NCBI GenBank assembly: GCA_003220855.1
Contig: QHTP01000172.1
Location: 1 to 19,379, forward strand
Reading direction: 5' to 3'
DNA from: Gemmatimonadota bacterium
GTDB lineage: Bacteria > Gemmatimonadota > Gemmatimonadetes > Gemmatimonadales > GWC2-71-9
DNA length: 19,379 nt
The notes below the pieces were generated by a model. The model saw only the letters and a list, made by a program, of their open reading frames with translations, was not told the origin of the DNA and ran no database searches. This document shows positions 7,000 through 14,420 of the stretch, one piece after another. Numbering within the stretch: position 1 is the first letter of the stretch; every line of letters begins with the position of its first letter. Position numbers and translations under genes: made by a program.

Positions 7000-8162
7000 G
7001 TCCGGATCTCCGGCAGGAACGACGTCCCGGCCGCGAGCGGGGGTGTCACACTGAAAAACTCGGCCACGGTGGCGCCCATGTCGGCGAACGTGCGTCGCTC
7101 GCCCAGCGGGCGCGCGCGCACGCCGCCCCCCAACACCAAGATCGGGACCGCTTCCCGGGAATGATCGGTCGACGGCGTCGTCGGGTCGTTCCCGTGGTCG
7201 GCGGTCAGCATGATCACGTCGTCTCCCGTGGCGCGAGCCTCGAGTCGGGGAATCCAGGCGTCGAGCTCTCGCAATCCCTCATGAAACCCCGCGACGTCGT
7301 TGCGGTGCCCCCACGTCTGGTCGAACTCGATCACATTCACGAAGATGAATCCCCTCTCGGTCTCGTCCAACGCGCGCTCGACCAGCCGGTACGCGTCCCC
7401 GTTGGTCGGCGTGTGCTCGCTCGTGATGTTCCGGCCCGCAAACAGGTCGTCCACCTTCCCGATCCCGACCCGGGGCACGCCGGCCGCGGCGAGCCGGTCG
7501 AGCAGCGTCTCCCCGACGGGCTCGATCGAGAAGTCCTTGCGGCCGGGCGTTCGCTGATACGCGCCCGGCCGTCCCGTGAACGGCCGGGCGATCACCCGAC
7601 TGACCGCGTGCTCGCCCACGAGCAGCTCGCGCGCCACCCGACAGGCCCGATACAGCTCTTCCGGTGCGACGGTGCGGTCGTGCGCCGCCACCTGGAACAC
7701 CGAGTCCGCCGACGTATATACGATCCACTTGCCGGTACGCTGGTGCTCCTCGCCCAGCTCGGCGATGATCTCGGTGCCCGAGGCGGGTCTGTTTCCCAAG
7801 TAGCCGCGACCAGTGCGTCGCGCGAAGGCATCCAGCAGCGACGTGGGGAAGCCGTTCGGGTACGTCGGAAACGGGCGCTCCAACACGACGCCGCAGATCT
7901 CCCAGTGCCCCGTGGTCGAGTCCTTCCCGAGCGACTGGGGAAGCGCCACGCCGTAGCCGGCCCTAGGACTCACCCCGGGAGCAAGCCCGGGGATCGCCCG
8001 ACAGCGACCCAACCCCAACCGCTCGAGGTTGGGAAGCTTGAGACCCCCCACCGCCCGCGCCACGTTCCCGAGCGTGTCGGACCCCGCATCGCCGTAGGCC
8101 GCCTGGTCGGGACACGCCCCGATGCCCAGCCCGTCGAGCACGATGATCGCGGCGCGCTTCAA
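6996..8162 (-). CDS. deoB: Phosphopentomutase
   Basis: Interconverts (deoxy)ribose 1-phosphate and 5-phosphate, linking nucleoside salvage to central carbon metabolism. At 388 residues it is full length. It is an alkaline-phosphatase-superfamily enzyme with two metals: VLDGLGIGACPD near the N-terminus, GKDSTTGHWE carrying the phosphorylated threonine region, and the metal motifs FVNVIEFDQTWGHR, TADHGNDP and DHSREAVPILVL. The start is TTG 8162, overlapping the alr stop by 4 bp (TTGA); translation begins KRAAIIVLDG, matching the family start. Together with cdd it forms a two-gene salvage unit; no nucleoside phosphorylase is in the window. Confidence 0.96.
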   Translation of the reverse strand: MKRAAIIVLDGLGIGACPDQAAYGDAGSDTLGNVARAVGGLKLPNLERLGLGRCRAIPGLAPGVSPRAGYGVALPQSLGKDSTTGHWEICGVVLERPFPTYPNGFPTSLLDAFARRTGRGYLGNRPASGTEIIAELGEEHQRTGKWIVYTSADSVFQVAAHDRTVAPEELYRACRVARELLVGEHAVSRVIARPFTGRPGAYQRTPGRKDFSIEPVGETLLDRLAAAGVPRVGIGKVDDLFAGRNITSEHTPTNGDAYRLVERALDETERGFIFVNVIEFDQTWGHRNDVAGFHEGLRELDAWIPRLEARATGDDVIMLTADHGNDPTTPSTDHSREAVPILVLGGGVRARPLGERRTFADMGATVAEFFSVTPPLAAGTSFLPEIRT

Positions 8163-9232
8163 TCGTAGATGCGCGGCAGCCGGGGGCCGAGCGACGTGAG
8201 CACGGCGCGCTGCAGCTCACCGCTCCACGCGGAGAACTCGTTCAGCGTGATCCCTTCGCCCACGAGCGTGGCGATATCACCCACCTCCACCGCCTGATCG
8301 CCCGTCTCGACCATCGTCAGGTCCATGGTGACGGCACCGACGATGGGGCAGCGCCGGCCGCGCAGCATCACGGCGCCCTGTCCCGAGAGCCCCAGCGCGC
8401 GCCGCACGCCGTCGGCGTAGCCGATGCCGAGCGTGGCCACGGTGGTGGCGCCCCCGGCACGCCACAGCGCGTTGTAGCTGACGCTCTCGCCCGCCGCCAG
8501 GCGGCGCACCGCCAGCACCCGGGCGCGAATGCTCACGACGGGCCGCGGCTCGGGGAAGCCGTCTCCGGGCGAGCCCCCGTACAGGAACACGCCGGGGCGC
8601 ACCAGGTCGAAGGCGAACCGCTTGCCCGAAAGCGCCGCCGCGCTGTTGGCCACGTGCAGCAGGGTCGGGCGGCGGGGCAGCCGGGCAACGGCGCTCTCGA
8701 AGCGCCGCAGCTGCTCCTCGGCCGTGCCGTCGCGCCGGTCGGCCGAATGAAACTGGGTGTAGCAGCCTTCCAGCGCCGGCGTGTCGGCGCCGGCGCGGAT
8801 CGCGTCGATCTCGTCCCAACGCACGCCCGAGCGACCCATGCCGGTGTCGATCTCCAGATGAAAAGGCCGCCCGCCGCGCGCGGTCCAGTCGCGGACCCCA
8901 ACAGCGTCGCCCAGCGCCGGCGTGAGACCGAACCGCTCGAGCTCGGGGAACAGCGCCGGGTGGGCCGGCATGAAGACGAGCACCGGTCGGGTGATCCCGG
9001 CGGCCCGCAGCTCCGCCCCCTCGTCGACGGTCGCCACGCCATAGCCCCATGGGCCGAGCGGCTCGAGGGCCTTGGACACGGCAACGGCTCCCACCCCGTA
9101 GCCGTTCGCCTTCACCACCGGGAGGAGCCGTGTGCCGGCGACCCGGGCCACGGTGCGGGCGTTCTCGACGACGGCGGCGAGGCTGACCTCGACCCACGCG
9201 CGGGACTCGCGCCCCCGGACGGACCCGTTCAC
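8159..9232 (-). CDS. alr: Alanine racemase
   Basis: PLP enzyme that makes D-alanine for peptidoglycan. It has 357 residues in the usual two-domain arrangement. The PLP lysine is K41 in LPVVKANGYGVG, and the second catalytic residue is Y253 in ESVSYNALW. HLEIDTGMGRSG (about residues 125-136), LVRPGVFLYG and the substrate-entry motif GIGYADGVRR are also present. The start is GTG 9232. It is the first gene of the leftward block and reads away from mazG. A TATCAT element ends only about 10 nt upstream of this GTG, so the message may have almost no leader; I see no convincing Shine-Dalgarno sequence. Confidence 0.95.
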   Translation of the reverse strand: MNGSVRGRESRAWVEVSLAAVVENARTVARVAGTRLLPVVKANGYGVGAVAVSKALEPLGPWGYGVATVDEGAELRAAGITRPVLVFMPAHPALFPELERFGLTPALGDAVGVRDWTARGGRPFHLEIDTGMGRSGVRWDEIDAIRAGADTPALEGCYTQFHSADRRDGTAEEQLRRFESAVARLPRRPTLLHVANSAAALSGKRFAFDLVRPGVFLYGGSPGDGFPEPRPVVSIRARVLAVRRLAAGESVSYNALWRAGGATTVATLGIGYADGVRRALGLSGQGAVMLRGRRCPIVGAVTMDLTMVETGDQAVEVGDIATLVGEGITLNEFSAWSGELQRAVLTSLGPRLPRIYD

Positions 9233-9294
9233 AGGCGCGCGTATGATAACCCGGCTGCTAGATTCCCCGCCACCCCGGCCGCTCCGGAGACCCG
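9233..9294. promoter_or_regulatory. Divergent alr/mazG promoter region
   Basis: This 62-bp gap separates two diverging genes, so it must hold both promoters unless they lie inside the genes. An AT-rich island at 9242-9249 can be read as TATGAT rightward (9242-9247) or TATCAT leftward (9248-9243). A second candidate -10, TAGATT, lies rightward at 9259-9264. No good -35 is visible in either direction. GGAG at 9286-9289 is the mazG ribosome-binding site. Assignment rests on position and -10 similarity only. Confidence 0.4.
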
Positions 9295-10071
9295 ATGCCC
9301 GGTGACACCGCCCTCGCCCGCGCCCTCGCGCTGGTGCGCGACCTGCGCACGCGCTGCTCCTGGGACCGCACGCAGACGCGCGCGACGCTGCGCCCCTACC
9401 TGGTGGAAGAAGCCCTCGAGCTCGATCAGGCGCTCAAGCAGGGCGACGCCGCCCGGCTGCGCGACGAGCTCGGCGACCTGCTGCTGCACCTCGCGTTCCA
9501 GATCGTGATCGGGGAAGAGCGCGGCGAATTCGACGCGGAGACGGTGGTGCGCGCGCTCGAGCAGAAAATGTGGCGGCGGCATCCGCATCTGTTCGGGCTC
9601 GGTGAGAAGCCGCAGTCGTGGGAACTCCGGAAACGGGAAACGGGAAAGGAGCAACGCGACGTGCTCCAGGGCATGCCACCGACGTTGCCGCCCCTGCTGA
9701 TGGCCTTCCGGCTGCAGGAGCGTGCCGCGGGTGTGGGGTTCGACTGGCCCGACGCGTCGGGACCACTCGAGAAGGTGAAGGAGGAGACCGCGGAGCTCGA
9801 GGCCGAGATGCGGGATGCGGGAAGCGGGATGCGTGAGGGGCTGCAGGATGAGATCGGCGATCTCTTATTTGCGGCCGTCAACCTCGCGCGCAAGCTGGCC
9901 ATCGACCCGAGCGCGGCGCTCGAGAGAGCAAACGACAAGTTCACGCGGCGGTTCGAGGCGGTCGAACAGCTGGCTGCAGAGCGGGGCGTAGAACTGGGAC
10001 GAGCGAGCCTCGAAGAGCTGGATCGGCTGTGGGACGAGACCAAGGCGGCAGAAGGCGGGTCACGGCCATAG
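9295..10071 (+). CDS. mazG: Nucleoside triphosphate pyrophosphohydrolase MazG
   Basis: House-cleaning enzyme that hydrolyses (d)NTPs to the monophosphates and pyrophosphate. The 258 residues hold two MazG domains. Domain 1 has CSWDRTQT (residues 21-28), the acidic motif EEALE (38-42) and DELGD (57-61). Domain 2 has EETAE (163-167) and DEIGDLLF (185-192). ATG 9295 has a GGAG ribosome-binding site about 5 nt upstream. It is the only rightward gene in the window, and its last 12 bp overlap the 3' end of asnS. Two in-frame 7-bp arrays alter linker or loop segments: 9628-9648 (about residues 112-118, RKRETGK) between the domains and 9807-9834 (about residues 172-180, MRDAGSGMR) inside domain 2 between the two acidic motifs. 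Confidence 0.95.
   Translation: MPGDTALARALALVRDLRTRCSWDRTQTRATLRPYLVEEALELDQALKQGDAARLRDELGDLLLHLAFQIVIGEERGEFDAETVVRALEQKMWRRHPHLFGLGEKPQSWELRKRETGKEQRDVLQGMPPTLPPLLMAFRLQERAAGVGFDWPDASGPLEKVKEETAELEAEMRDAGSGMREGLQDEIGDLLFAAVNLARKLAIDPSAALERANDKFTRRFEAVEQLAAERGVELGRASLEELDRLWDETKAAEGGSRP
9628..9648 (+). repeat. 7-bp tandem array, three units, in mazG
   Basis: CGGAAAC, GGGAAAC, GGGAAAG on the coding strand of mazG, giving RKRETGK between the two MazG domains. Confidence 0.8.
9807..9834 (+). repeat. 7-bp tandem array, four units of a GATGCGG type, in mazG
   Basis: GATGCGG, GATGCGG, GAAGCGG, GATGCGT. It has the same 7-bp period as the GGGAAAC arrays but a different unit. It encodes MRDAGSGMR in the second MazG domain. 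Confidence 0.8.
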
Positions 10072-11358
10072 CTTGTACAGGGTCCGCGGGAACGCGATCG
10101 CTTCGCGGATGTGCGCGATGCCGCAGATCCACGCGACCGTGCGCTCGACGCCGAGTCCGAAGCCGGCGTGGACGAAGGTGCCGTACTTGCGGAGGTCCAG
10201 GTACCAGCTGTAGGCGTCTTCGGGTAATTGCTCCGCGCGGATCCGCGCGAGCAGCTTGTCGTAGTCGTCTTCGCGCTGGCTGCCCCCGATGATCTCCCCA
10301 TAGCCTTCGGGCGCGAGCATGTCGTTGTTGAGCACGGTGCGGGCATCCGCGGGGTTTTCCTTCATATAGAAGGCCTTCACCGCCTTGGGGTAATTGAACA
10401 CCATTACCGGGCGGTCGTACTGCTTGGCGAGCAGCGTCTCGTCTTCGCCGCCCAGGTCCCGTCCCCACTCCATGTCGCTCCCGAGCGCCTTGAGCTTCGC
10501 CACGGCGTCCGTGTAGGAAATGCGCGGGAATGGCGGCCGCACCGCCTCGAGCGGTTGCAGCGCGCGCTCGAGCTCGGCGAGCTCGGACTTCCGGCGCTCG
10601 AGCGCGCGCGCCACGATGTAGGAGACGAACTCTTCCTGCAGCCGCATGTTGGCGTCGGAGTCGTTCCATGCCACTTCTGGCTCCACCATCCAGAACTCGG
10701 TCAAGTGGCGGCGAGTCTTGGACTTTTCGGCGCGGAACGTGGGCCCAAAGCAATAGACTTTGCCGAGCGCCGCCGCCGCCGCCTCGACGTACAGCTGCCC
10801 CGTCTGCGCGAGGTAGGCGGTGCCCAGGTCGAAGTATTCGGTGGCGAACAGGTGGCCGGCGGCCTCACCGATCGCTCCGGTGAGAATCGGCGTGTCGACC
10901 AGGACGAAATGCCGCTCGTAGAAGAAGTCACGAATCGCCTGGACCACCTCGTGGCGCACGCGCGCGATCGCCACCTGACGGCGGCTGCGGAGCCACAAGT
11001 GGCGGTGCTCGAACAGGAACGCGGTGCCGTGCTCCTTGGGTGTGATCGGGAAGTCGACGCTCGGCCCGATGATCGTAACGTCGGACGCCGTGAGCTCGAC
11101 GCCGCCCGGCGCGCGCGCATCGCTTCGCACGGTGCCGCTGACCTCGACCGAGGCCTCCTGCGTGAGGCGGCCGAACGCGTCCCATGCGGCCTCGGGCAGG
11201 TCTTTTTTCGACACCACGACCTGCAGGTAGCCGGTGCCGTCCCGCAGCATCACGAACCCGATCTTCCCCGAAGAGCGCGTGGTCATGACCCACCCGCGCG
11301 TGATGACGGTCTGGCCCGCGAGCGGCGGCAGCTCCTCGATGCGATGGAAGGAGGGCAT
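10060..11358 (-). CDS. asnS: Asparaginyl-tRNA synthetase
   Basis: Class II synthetase that charges tRNA-Asn. The 432-residue length fits bacterial AsnRS. Residues 1-105 form the OB-fold anticodon-binding domain (TRGWVMTTRSSGKIGFVMLR). The catalytic core follows: LAQTGQLYVEA (183-193), motif 2 FRAEKSKTRRHLTEFWMVEPE (about 208-228) and motif 3 GFGLGVERTVAW near residue 405. FGPTFRAEKSKTRRHL and the phenylalanine-proline C-terminus resemble AsnRS more than AspRS; the archaeal-type AspRS is the main alternative. ATG 11358 is the natural start; no clear Shine-Dalgarno sequence precedes it. A 98-bp spacer with inverted repeats separates it from recG, so it may be transcribed separately. Its 3' end overlaps mazG by 12 bp, convergently. 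Confidence 0.92.
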   Translation of the reverse strand: MPSFHRIEELPPLAGQTVITRGWVMTTRSSGKIGFVMLRDGTGYLQVVVSKKDLPEAAWDAFGRLTQEASVEVSGTVRSDARAPGGVELTASDVTIIGPSVDFPITPKEHGTAFLFEHRHLWLRSRRQVAIARVRHEVVQAIRDFFYERHFVLVDTPILTGAIGEAAGHLFATEYFDLGTAYLAQTGQLYVEAAAAALGKVYCFGPTFRAEKSKTRRHLTEFWMVEPEVAWNDSDANMRLQEEFVSYIVARALERRKSELAELERALQPLEAVRPPFPRISYTDAVAKLKALGSDMEWGRDLGGEDETLLAKQYDRPVMVFNYPKAVKAFYMKENPADARTVLNNDMLAPEGYGEIIGGSQREDDYDKLLARIRAEQLPEDAYSWYLDLRKYGTFVHAGFGLGVERTVAWICGIAHIREAIAFPRTLYKLWP

Positions 11359-11380
11359 AGGGGCGGTAGACTAGCGGCGA

Positions 11381-11452
11381 AACGCGGAACGCGGAAGTGG
11401 GAACGCGGTACTGAAATGCCTGTTCCGCCCTCCGCGTTCCGACTTTCGCGTT
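11381..11452. repeat. Inverted pair of 7-bp tandem arrays (4+4 units), hairpin-forming, recG-asnS spacer
   Basis: Left arm 11381-11408 is four 7-bp units (AACGCGG, AACGCGG, AAGTGGG, AACGCGG). Right arm 11425-11452 is four units of the reverse complement family (CCGCCCT, CCGCGTT, CCGACTT, TCGCGTT). The 16-bp spacer is 11409-11424. An 11-bp perfect inverted match, CGGAACGCGGA at 11385-11395 and TCCGCGTTCCG at 11431-11441, can form a stem. It fills most of the spacer after recG. No T-run follows on the minus strand, so a simple intrinsic terminator is not supported; it could still be a transcript-stabilising or attenuating hairpin. Confidence 0.8.
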
Positions 11453-11456
11453 GCAT

Positions 11457-13547
11457 TCACCCCACTCGGAACAATTCGAACCCCCGCTCGTAGCGCTCCA
11501 CGATCCGCTCGCGATACGCCGCGTGCTCCGGCCGCGCCAGCGCGGGGTCGCGCGCGATGATCTGGGCCGCCGCGCGGCGTGCGGCCTCGAGCAGCGGCAG
11601 GTCGGTGGCGAAATTGGCGTAGCGCAACGGCACGCCCCCCGACTGGCGCGCCCCGGTCAACTCGCCCATCCCCCGCTCCGCGAGATCGAGCTCGGCGATC
11701 TTGAATCCGTCGGTCGTCTGGGCGAACGCCTCGAGCCGCTGCGCCGCCTCGGGCACGTCCGACAGGAGAATGCAGTGGCTCGCCGCCGCTCCCCGGCCCA
11801 CGCGGCCGCGCAGCTGATGCAGCTGCGCCAGCCCGAACCGCTCGGCGTGCTCGATCAGCATCACCGTCGCGTTCGCGACGTCGATCCCCACCTCGATCAC
11901 GCTGGTCGCGACCAGGACGTGCACGGCGTTGTCGCGGAACGCGCGCATGGTCGCGTCGCGCTCCTCTGGCTTGAGCCGCCCGTGCACCAGGCCGATCACA
12001 AGCTCCGGGAACACCTTTGCGATCCGGCTGGCCATCACAGTAGCCGCCTTCAAGTCTGCCCGCTCCGACTCGTCGATCACCGGATAGAGTACGTAGGCCT
12101 GGCGGCCGGCCGCGCACTCGGCCCGGATGAAGTCGTAGATCTTCTGGCGCGCCGCCTCGGTACGGAGCGCCGTCTTGACCAGCCCGCGCCCCGGGGGTCG
12201 CTCGCGCAGCTCGGTCACGTCCAGATCGCCGTACCACGTGAGCGCGAGGGAACGCGGGATGGGCGTCGCGGTGAGGAGCAGCACGTCGGGCGCGTCGCCC
12301 TTCTCCACCAGTGCGGCGCGCTGCTCCACGCCGAAGCGATGCTGCTCGTCGATGACCGCGAGGCCCAGGCGACGGAATGTGACGGACTCCTGGATCAGCG
12401 CGTGCGTGCCCACGATGACCCGCGAGGCGCCCGCGGCGATCCGCTCGCGCGCCGCCGCCTTCTCCGCTCCACTCAGCCGGCCGATCAGCAGGTCGGGCTT
12501 GAGCTCGAGCGGCCCGAGCAGTCGCGTCAGCGTCGCCAGGTGCTGCTCGGCGAGCAGCTCCGTGGGCGCCATGATCACCGCCTGGTACTCGTTTTCCACG
12601 GCGAGCAGCATCGCGAACAGGGCCACCACCGTCTTGCCGGTCCCGACGTCACCCATCAGCAGGCGATGCATGCGCAGCGGCGCCGTCATGTCGTCGGCAA
12701 TCTCGCGGATCGCGCGCCGCTGGTCGCCGGTCAACTCGAAGGGGAGATGCTCTTTGAGACGGGTCGTGAACTCCTTCTTGAGATCGAAGCGGATCCCCGC
12801 CCGCGAGCGCTTGGCGAGCGCCCGGGCCCGGGCGTGCACCAGCTGCTGGTCGAACAGCTCATCGAACGCGAGGCGGCGGCGCCCGGCTTCCGCGTCCGCC
12901 GCCGCCGCCGGCCGATGCACCGCCGCCAGCGCGGTCCGGAGCTCGGGCAGGCCCTGGGCCTCGCGCAGCGCGCCGGGAAGTGGGTCGTGCACCAACGGCA
13001 GCAACGCGTCGAGGTGCAGGTGGATGAGCCCGCGGATCTGGCGGTGGGTCAAACCCTCCGTCGCCGGATACACCGGGAGCACGAGCCCATGCTCGGGGCC
13101 CGTGTCTCCGTCGTCCGCCAGGATCACGAACTCGCGCGGCACCAGCTGACGGCCGTGATAGTAACGCACCGGCCCGGTCACGAGGAGCAGCTGGCCCTGC
13201 TTGATCTGGCGCTCGAGAAACGGCTGACCCGGCCAGGCGCACTCGAGCACGGCCCCGCTGTCGTCGCGCAGCACCGCCCGGAACACCCGCAGGCCCTTGC
13301 GCGTGGGGAGCACGCCGGTGCTCGCCACCCGCCCCACACACGTCACGTCCTGGCCTACGTGCGCCTGGGCGAGCGGCGTGACGGCCGTGGCGTCGAGGTA
13401 GCGATGCGGCGCGTGATACAACAGGTCGCCGACCGTGCGGATGCCGAGCCGTGCGAGCGCCTCGGCCCGCTTCGGCCCGACCCCTTTCAAGTACTTCACG
13501 GATGTGTGCAGTCGTAGGGTCGACACCCGTCCCCCGTCCCTCGTCAC
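11457..13547 (-). CDS. recG: ATP-dependent DNA helicase RecG
   Basis: Branch-migration helicase that regresses stalled forks and processes Holliday junctions. At 696 residues it is full length. KYLKGVGPKRAEALARLGI (18-36) is the N-terminal helical region, followed by the OB-fold wedge domain (about 60-150). Helicase motif I is GDVGTGKT (299-306) and motif II is DEQHRFGVEQR (400-410). LLTATPIPRSLALTWYGDLD, ATSVIEVGIDVANATVM and QLRGRVGRG are later motifs, with the C-terminal wedge-contact region at the end. The start is GTG 13547, overlapping the ftsY stop by 4 bp (GTGA). A second in-frame GTG (V8) is a weaker alternative. Coupling to ftsY is by translation and is not known to be functional. 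Confidence 0.96.
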   Translation of the reverse strand: MTRDGGRVSTLRLHTSVKYLKGVGPKRAEALARLGIRTVGDLLYHAPHRYLDATAVTPLAQAHVGQDVTCVGRVASTGVLPTRKGLRVFRAVLRDDSGAVLECAWPGQPFLERQIKQGQLLLVTGPVRYYHGRQLVPREFVILADDGDTGPEHGLVLPVYPATEGLTHRQIRGLIHLHLDALLPLVHDPLPGALREAQGLPELRTALAAVHRPAAAADAEAGRRRLAFDELFDQQLVHARARALAKRSRAGIRFDLKKEFTTRLKEHLPFELTGDQRRAIREIADDMTAPLRMHRLLMGDVGTGKTVVALFAMLLAVENEYQAVIMAPTELLAEQHLATLTRLLGPLELKPDLLIGRLSGAEKAAARERIAAGASRVIVGTHALIQESVTFRRLGLAVIDEQHRFGVEQRAALVEKGDAPDVLLLTATPIPRSLALTWYGDLDVTELRERPPGRGLVKTALRTEAARQKIYDFIRAECAAGRQAYVLYPVIDESERADLKAATVMASRIAKVFPELVIGLVHGRLKPEERDATMRAFRDNAVHVLVATSVIEVGIDVANATVMLIEHAERFGLAQLHQLRGRVGRGAAASHCILLSDVPEAAQRLEAFAQTTDGFKIAELDLAERGMGELTGARQSGGVPLRYANFATDLPLLEAARRAAAQIIARDPALARPEHAAYRERIVERYERGFELFRVG

Positions 13548-14392
13548 CCGCTCACGAGGCGGTGCGCGTAGCGCGCGGCATCAAATACCTCCAGATCCTC
13601 GAGCCCTTCTCCCATCCCGAGAAACCGCACCGGGACCCGAACCGCGCGCTGGAGCGCCACCACACTCCCGCCCTTCGCGGTGCCGTCGAGCTTGGTCACG
13701 ACGAGCCCGCTGAGCGGCACCGCCGCCGCAAACGCACGGGCCTGATGCACCGCGTTCTGCCCCACCGTGCCGTCGAGCACCAGCAGCGACTCGTGCGGCG
13801 CCCCCGGCTGCTGCTTCGCCACCACCCGCACCACCTTCTTCAACTCTTCGAGCAACCGGTCCTCCGTGTGGAGCCGCCCGGCCGTGTCGACGAGGACCGT
13901 ATCTGCTCCCCGCGCGCGCGCCGCCGCGATCGCGTCGAACGCCACGGCCGCAGGGTCGCCCGTCCCCGTGACCGCGTGAACGCCCAGGCGGCCGGCCCAG
14001 GTCTGCAGCTGCTCCGTGGCGCCGGCGCGAAACGTGTCCGCCGCCGCCAGCAGTACCGAGCGCCCGGCGCGCGCCAGCCGGGCGGCGAGCTTCGCCACGG
14101 TCGTCGTCTTTCCCACGCCGTTCACGCCGAACACGAGAATCACGGTCGGCGGCGTGGACGCCCGCGCCAGCGCACCGCGATCGGCGGGCGCGGGATCGGC
14201 GTCGAGCGCGGCGGTCACTGCACGCTCCACGGCGGCCCGAAACTCGCCGTCAGTCGCGCGCGACACCGCGGCGAGGATCTGCTCCGTTGCCTCCACGCCG
14301 AAATCGGCCTCGAGGAGAATGCGCTCTGCCTCGGTGGCGTTCGCGCCAGGCGACCGACGCACCGCTTGCACGAGTCGGCGCCAGAGACTCAC
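13544..14392 (-). CDS. ftsY: Signal recognition particle receptor FtsY
   Basis: GTPase receptor that docks SRP-ribosome complexes at the inner membrane. With the start at GTG 14392 it has 282 residues: a short basic amphipathic N-terminus (SLWRRLVQAVRR) and then the NG domain, without the long acidic A domain of E. coli FtsY. G motifs are GVNGVGKTTT (89-98), DTFRAGATEQLQ (119-130), DTAGR (169-173) and TKLDGTAKGG (233-242). The leader is unusual: the 28 bp between the upstream stop and this GTG is mostly a three-unit 7-bp array (14394-14414) read as GGGAAGC/GGGAAAC, whose GGGAAG ends 1-2 nt from the start. No other plausible start codon lies in frame after the upstream gene's stop. Confidence 0.95.
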   Translation of the reverse strand: MSLWRRLVQAVRRSPGANATEAERILLEADFGVEATEQILAAVSRATDGEFRAAVERAVTAALDADPAPADRGALARASTPPTVILVFGVNGVGKTTTVAKLAARLARAGRSVLLAAADTFRAGATEQLQTWAGRLGVHAVTGTGDPAAVAFDAIAAARARGADTVLVDTAGRLHTEDRLLEELKKVVRVVAKQQPGAPHESLLVLDGTVGQNAVHQARAFAAAVPLSGLVVTKLDGTAKGGSVVALQRAVRVPVRFLGMGEGLEDLEVFDAARYAHRLVSG

Positions 14393-14393
14393 G

Positions 14394-14414
14394 CTTCCCG
14401 TTTCCCGCTTCCCG
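14394..14414 (-). repeat. 7-bp tandem array, three units, in the ftsY leader
   Basis: On the + strand CTTCCCG, TTTCCCG, CTTCCCG. It fills most of the 28-bp gap before ftsY; on the minus strand the last purine run lies 1-2 nt from the GTG start and may act as a poor Shine-Dalgarno element. Confidence 0.85.
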
Positions 14415-14420
14415 GCGTTG

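Noticed and set aside
11381..11452. Intrinsic terminator after recG
   Set aside because: A stem can form but no T-run follows on the transcribed strand, and the structure is explained by the inverted heptad units.
11451..13517. A 688-codon open frame on the + strand opposite recG
   Set aside because: It is the antisense shadow of recG, which has every helicase motif; the + strand product is His/Arg-rich with no recognisable domain. Similar long + strand frames opposite mtaB/miaB (2758-4725) and comEC (717-2030) were rejected for the same reason.
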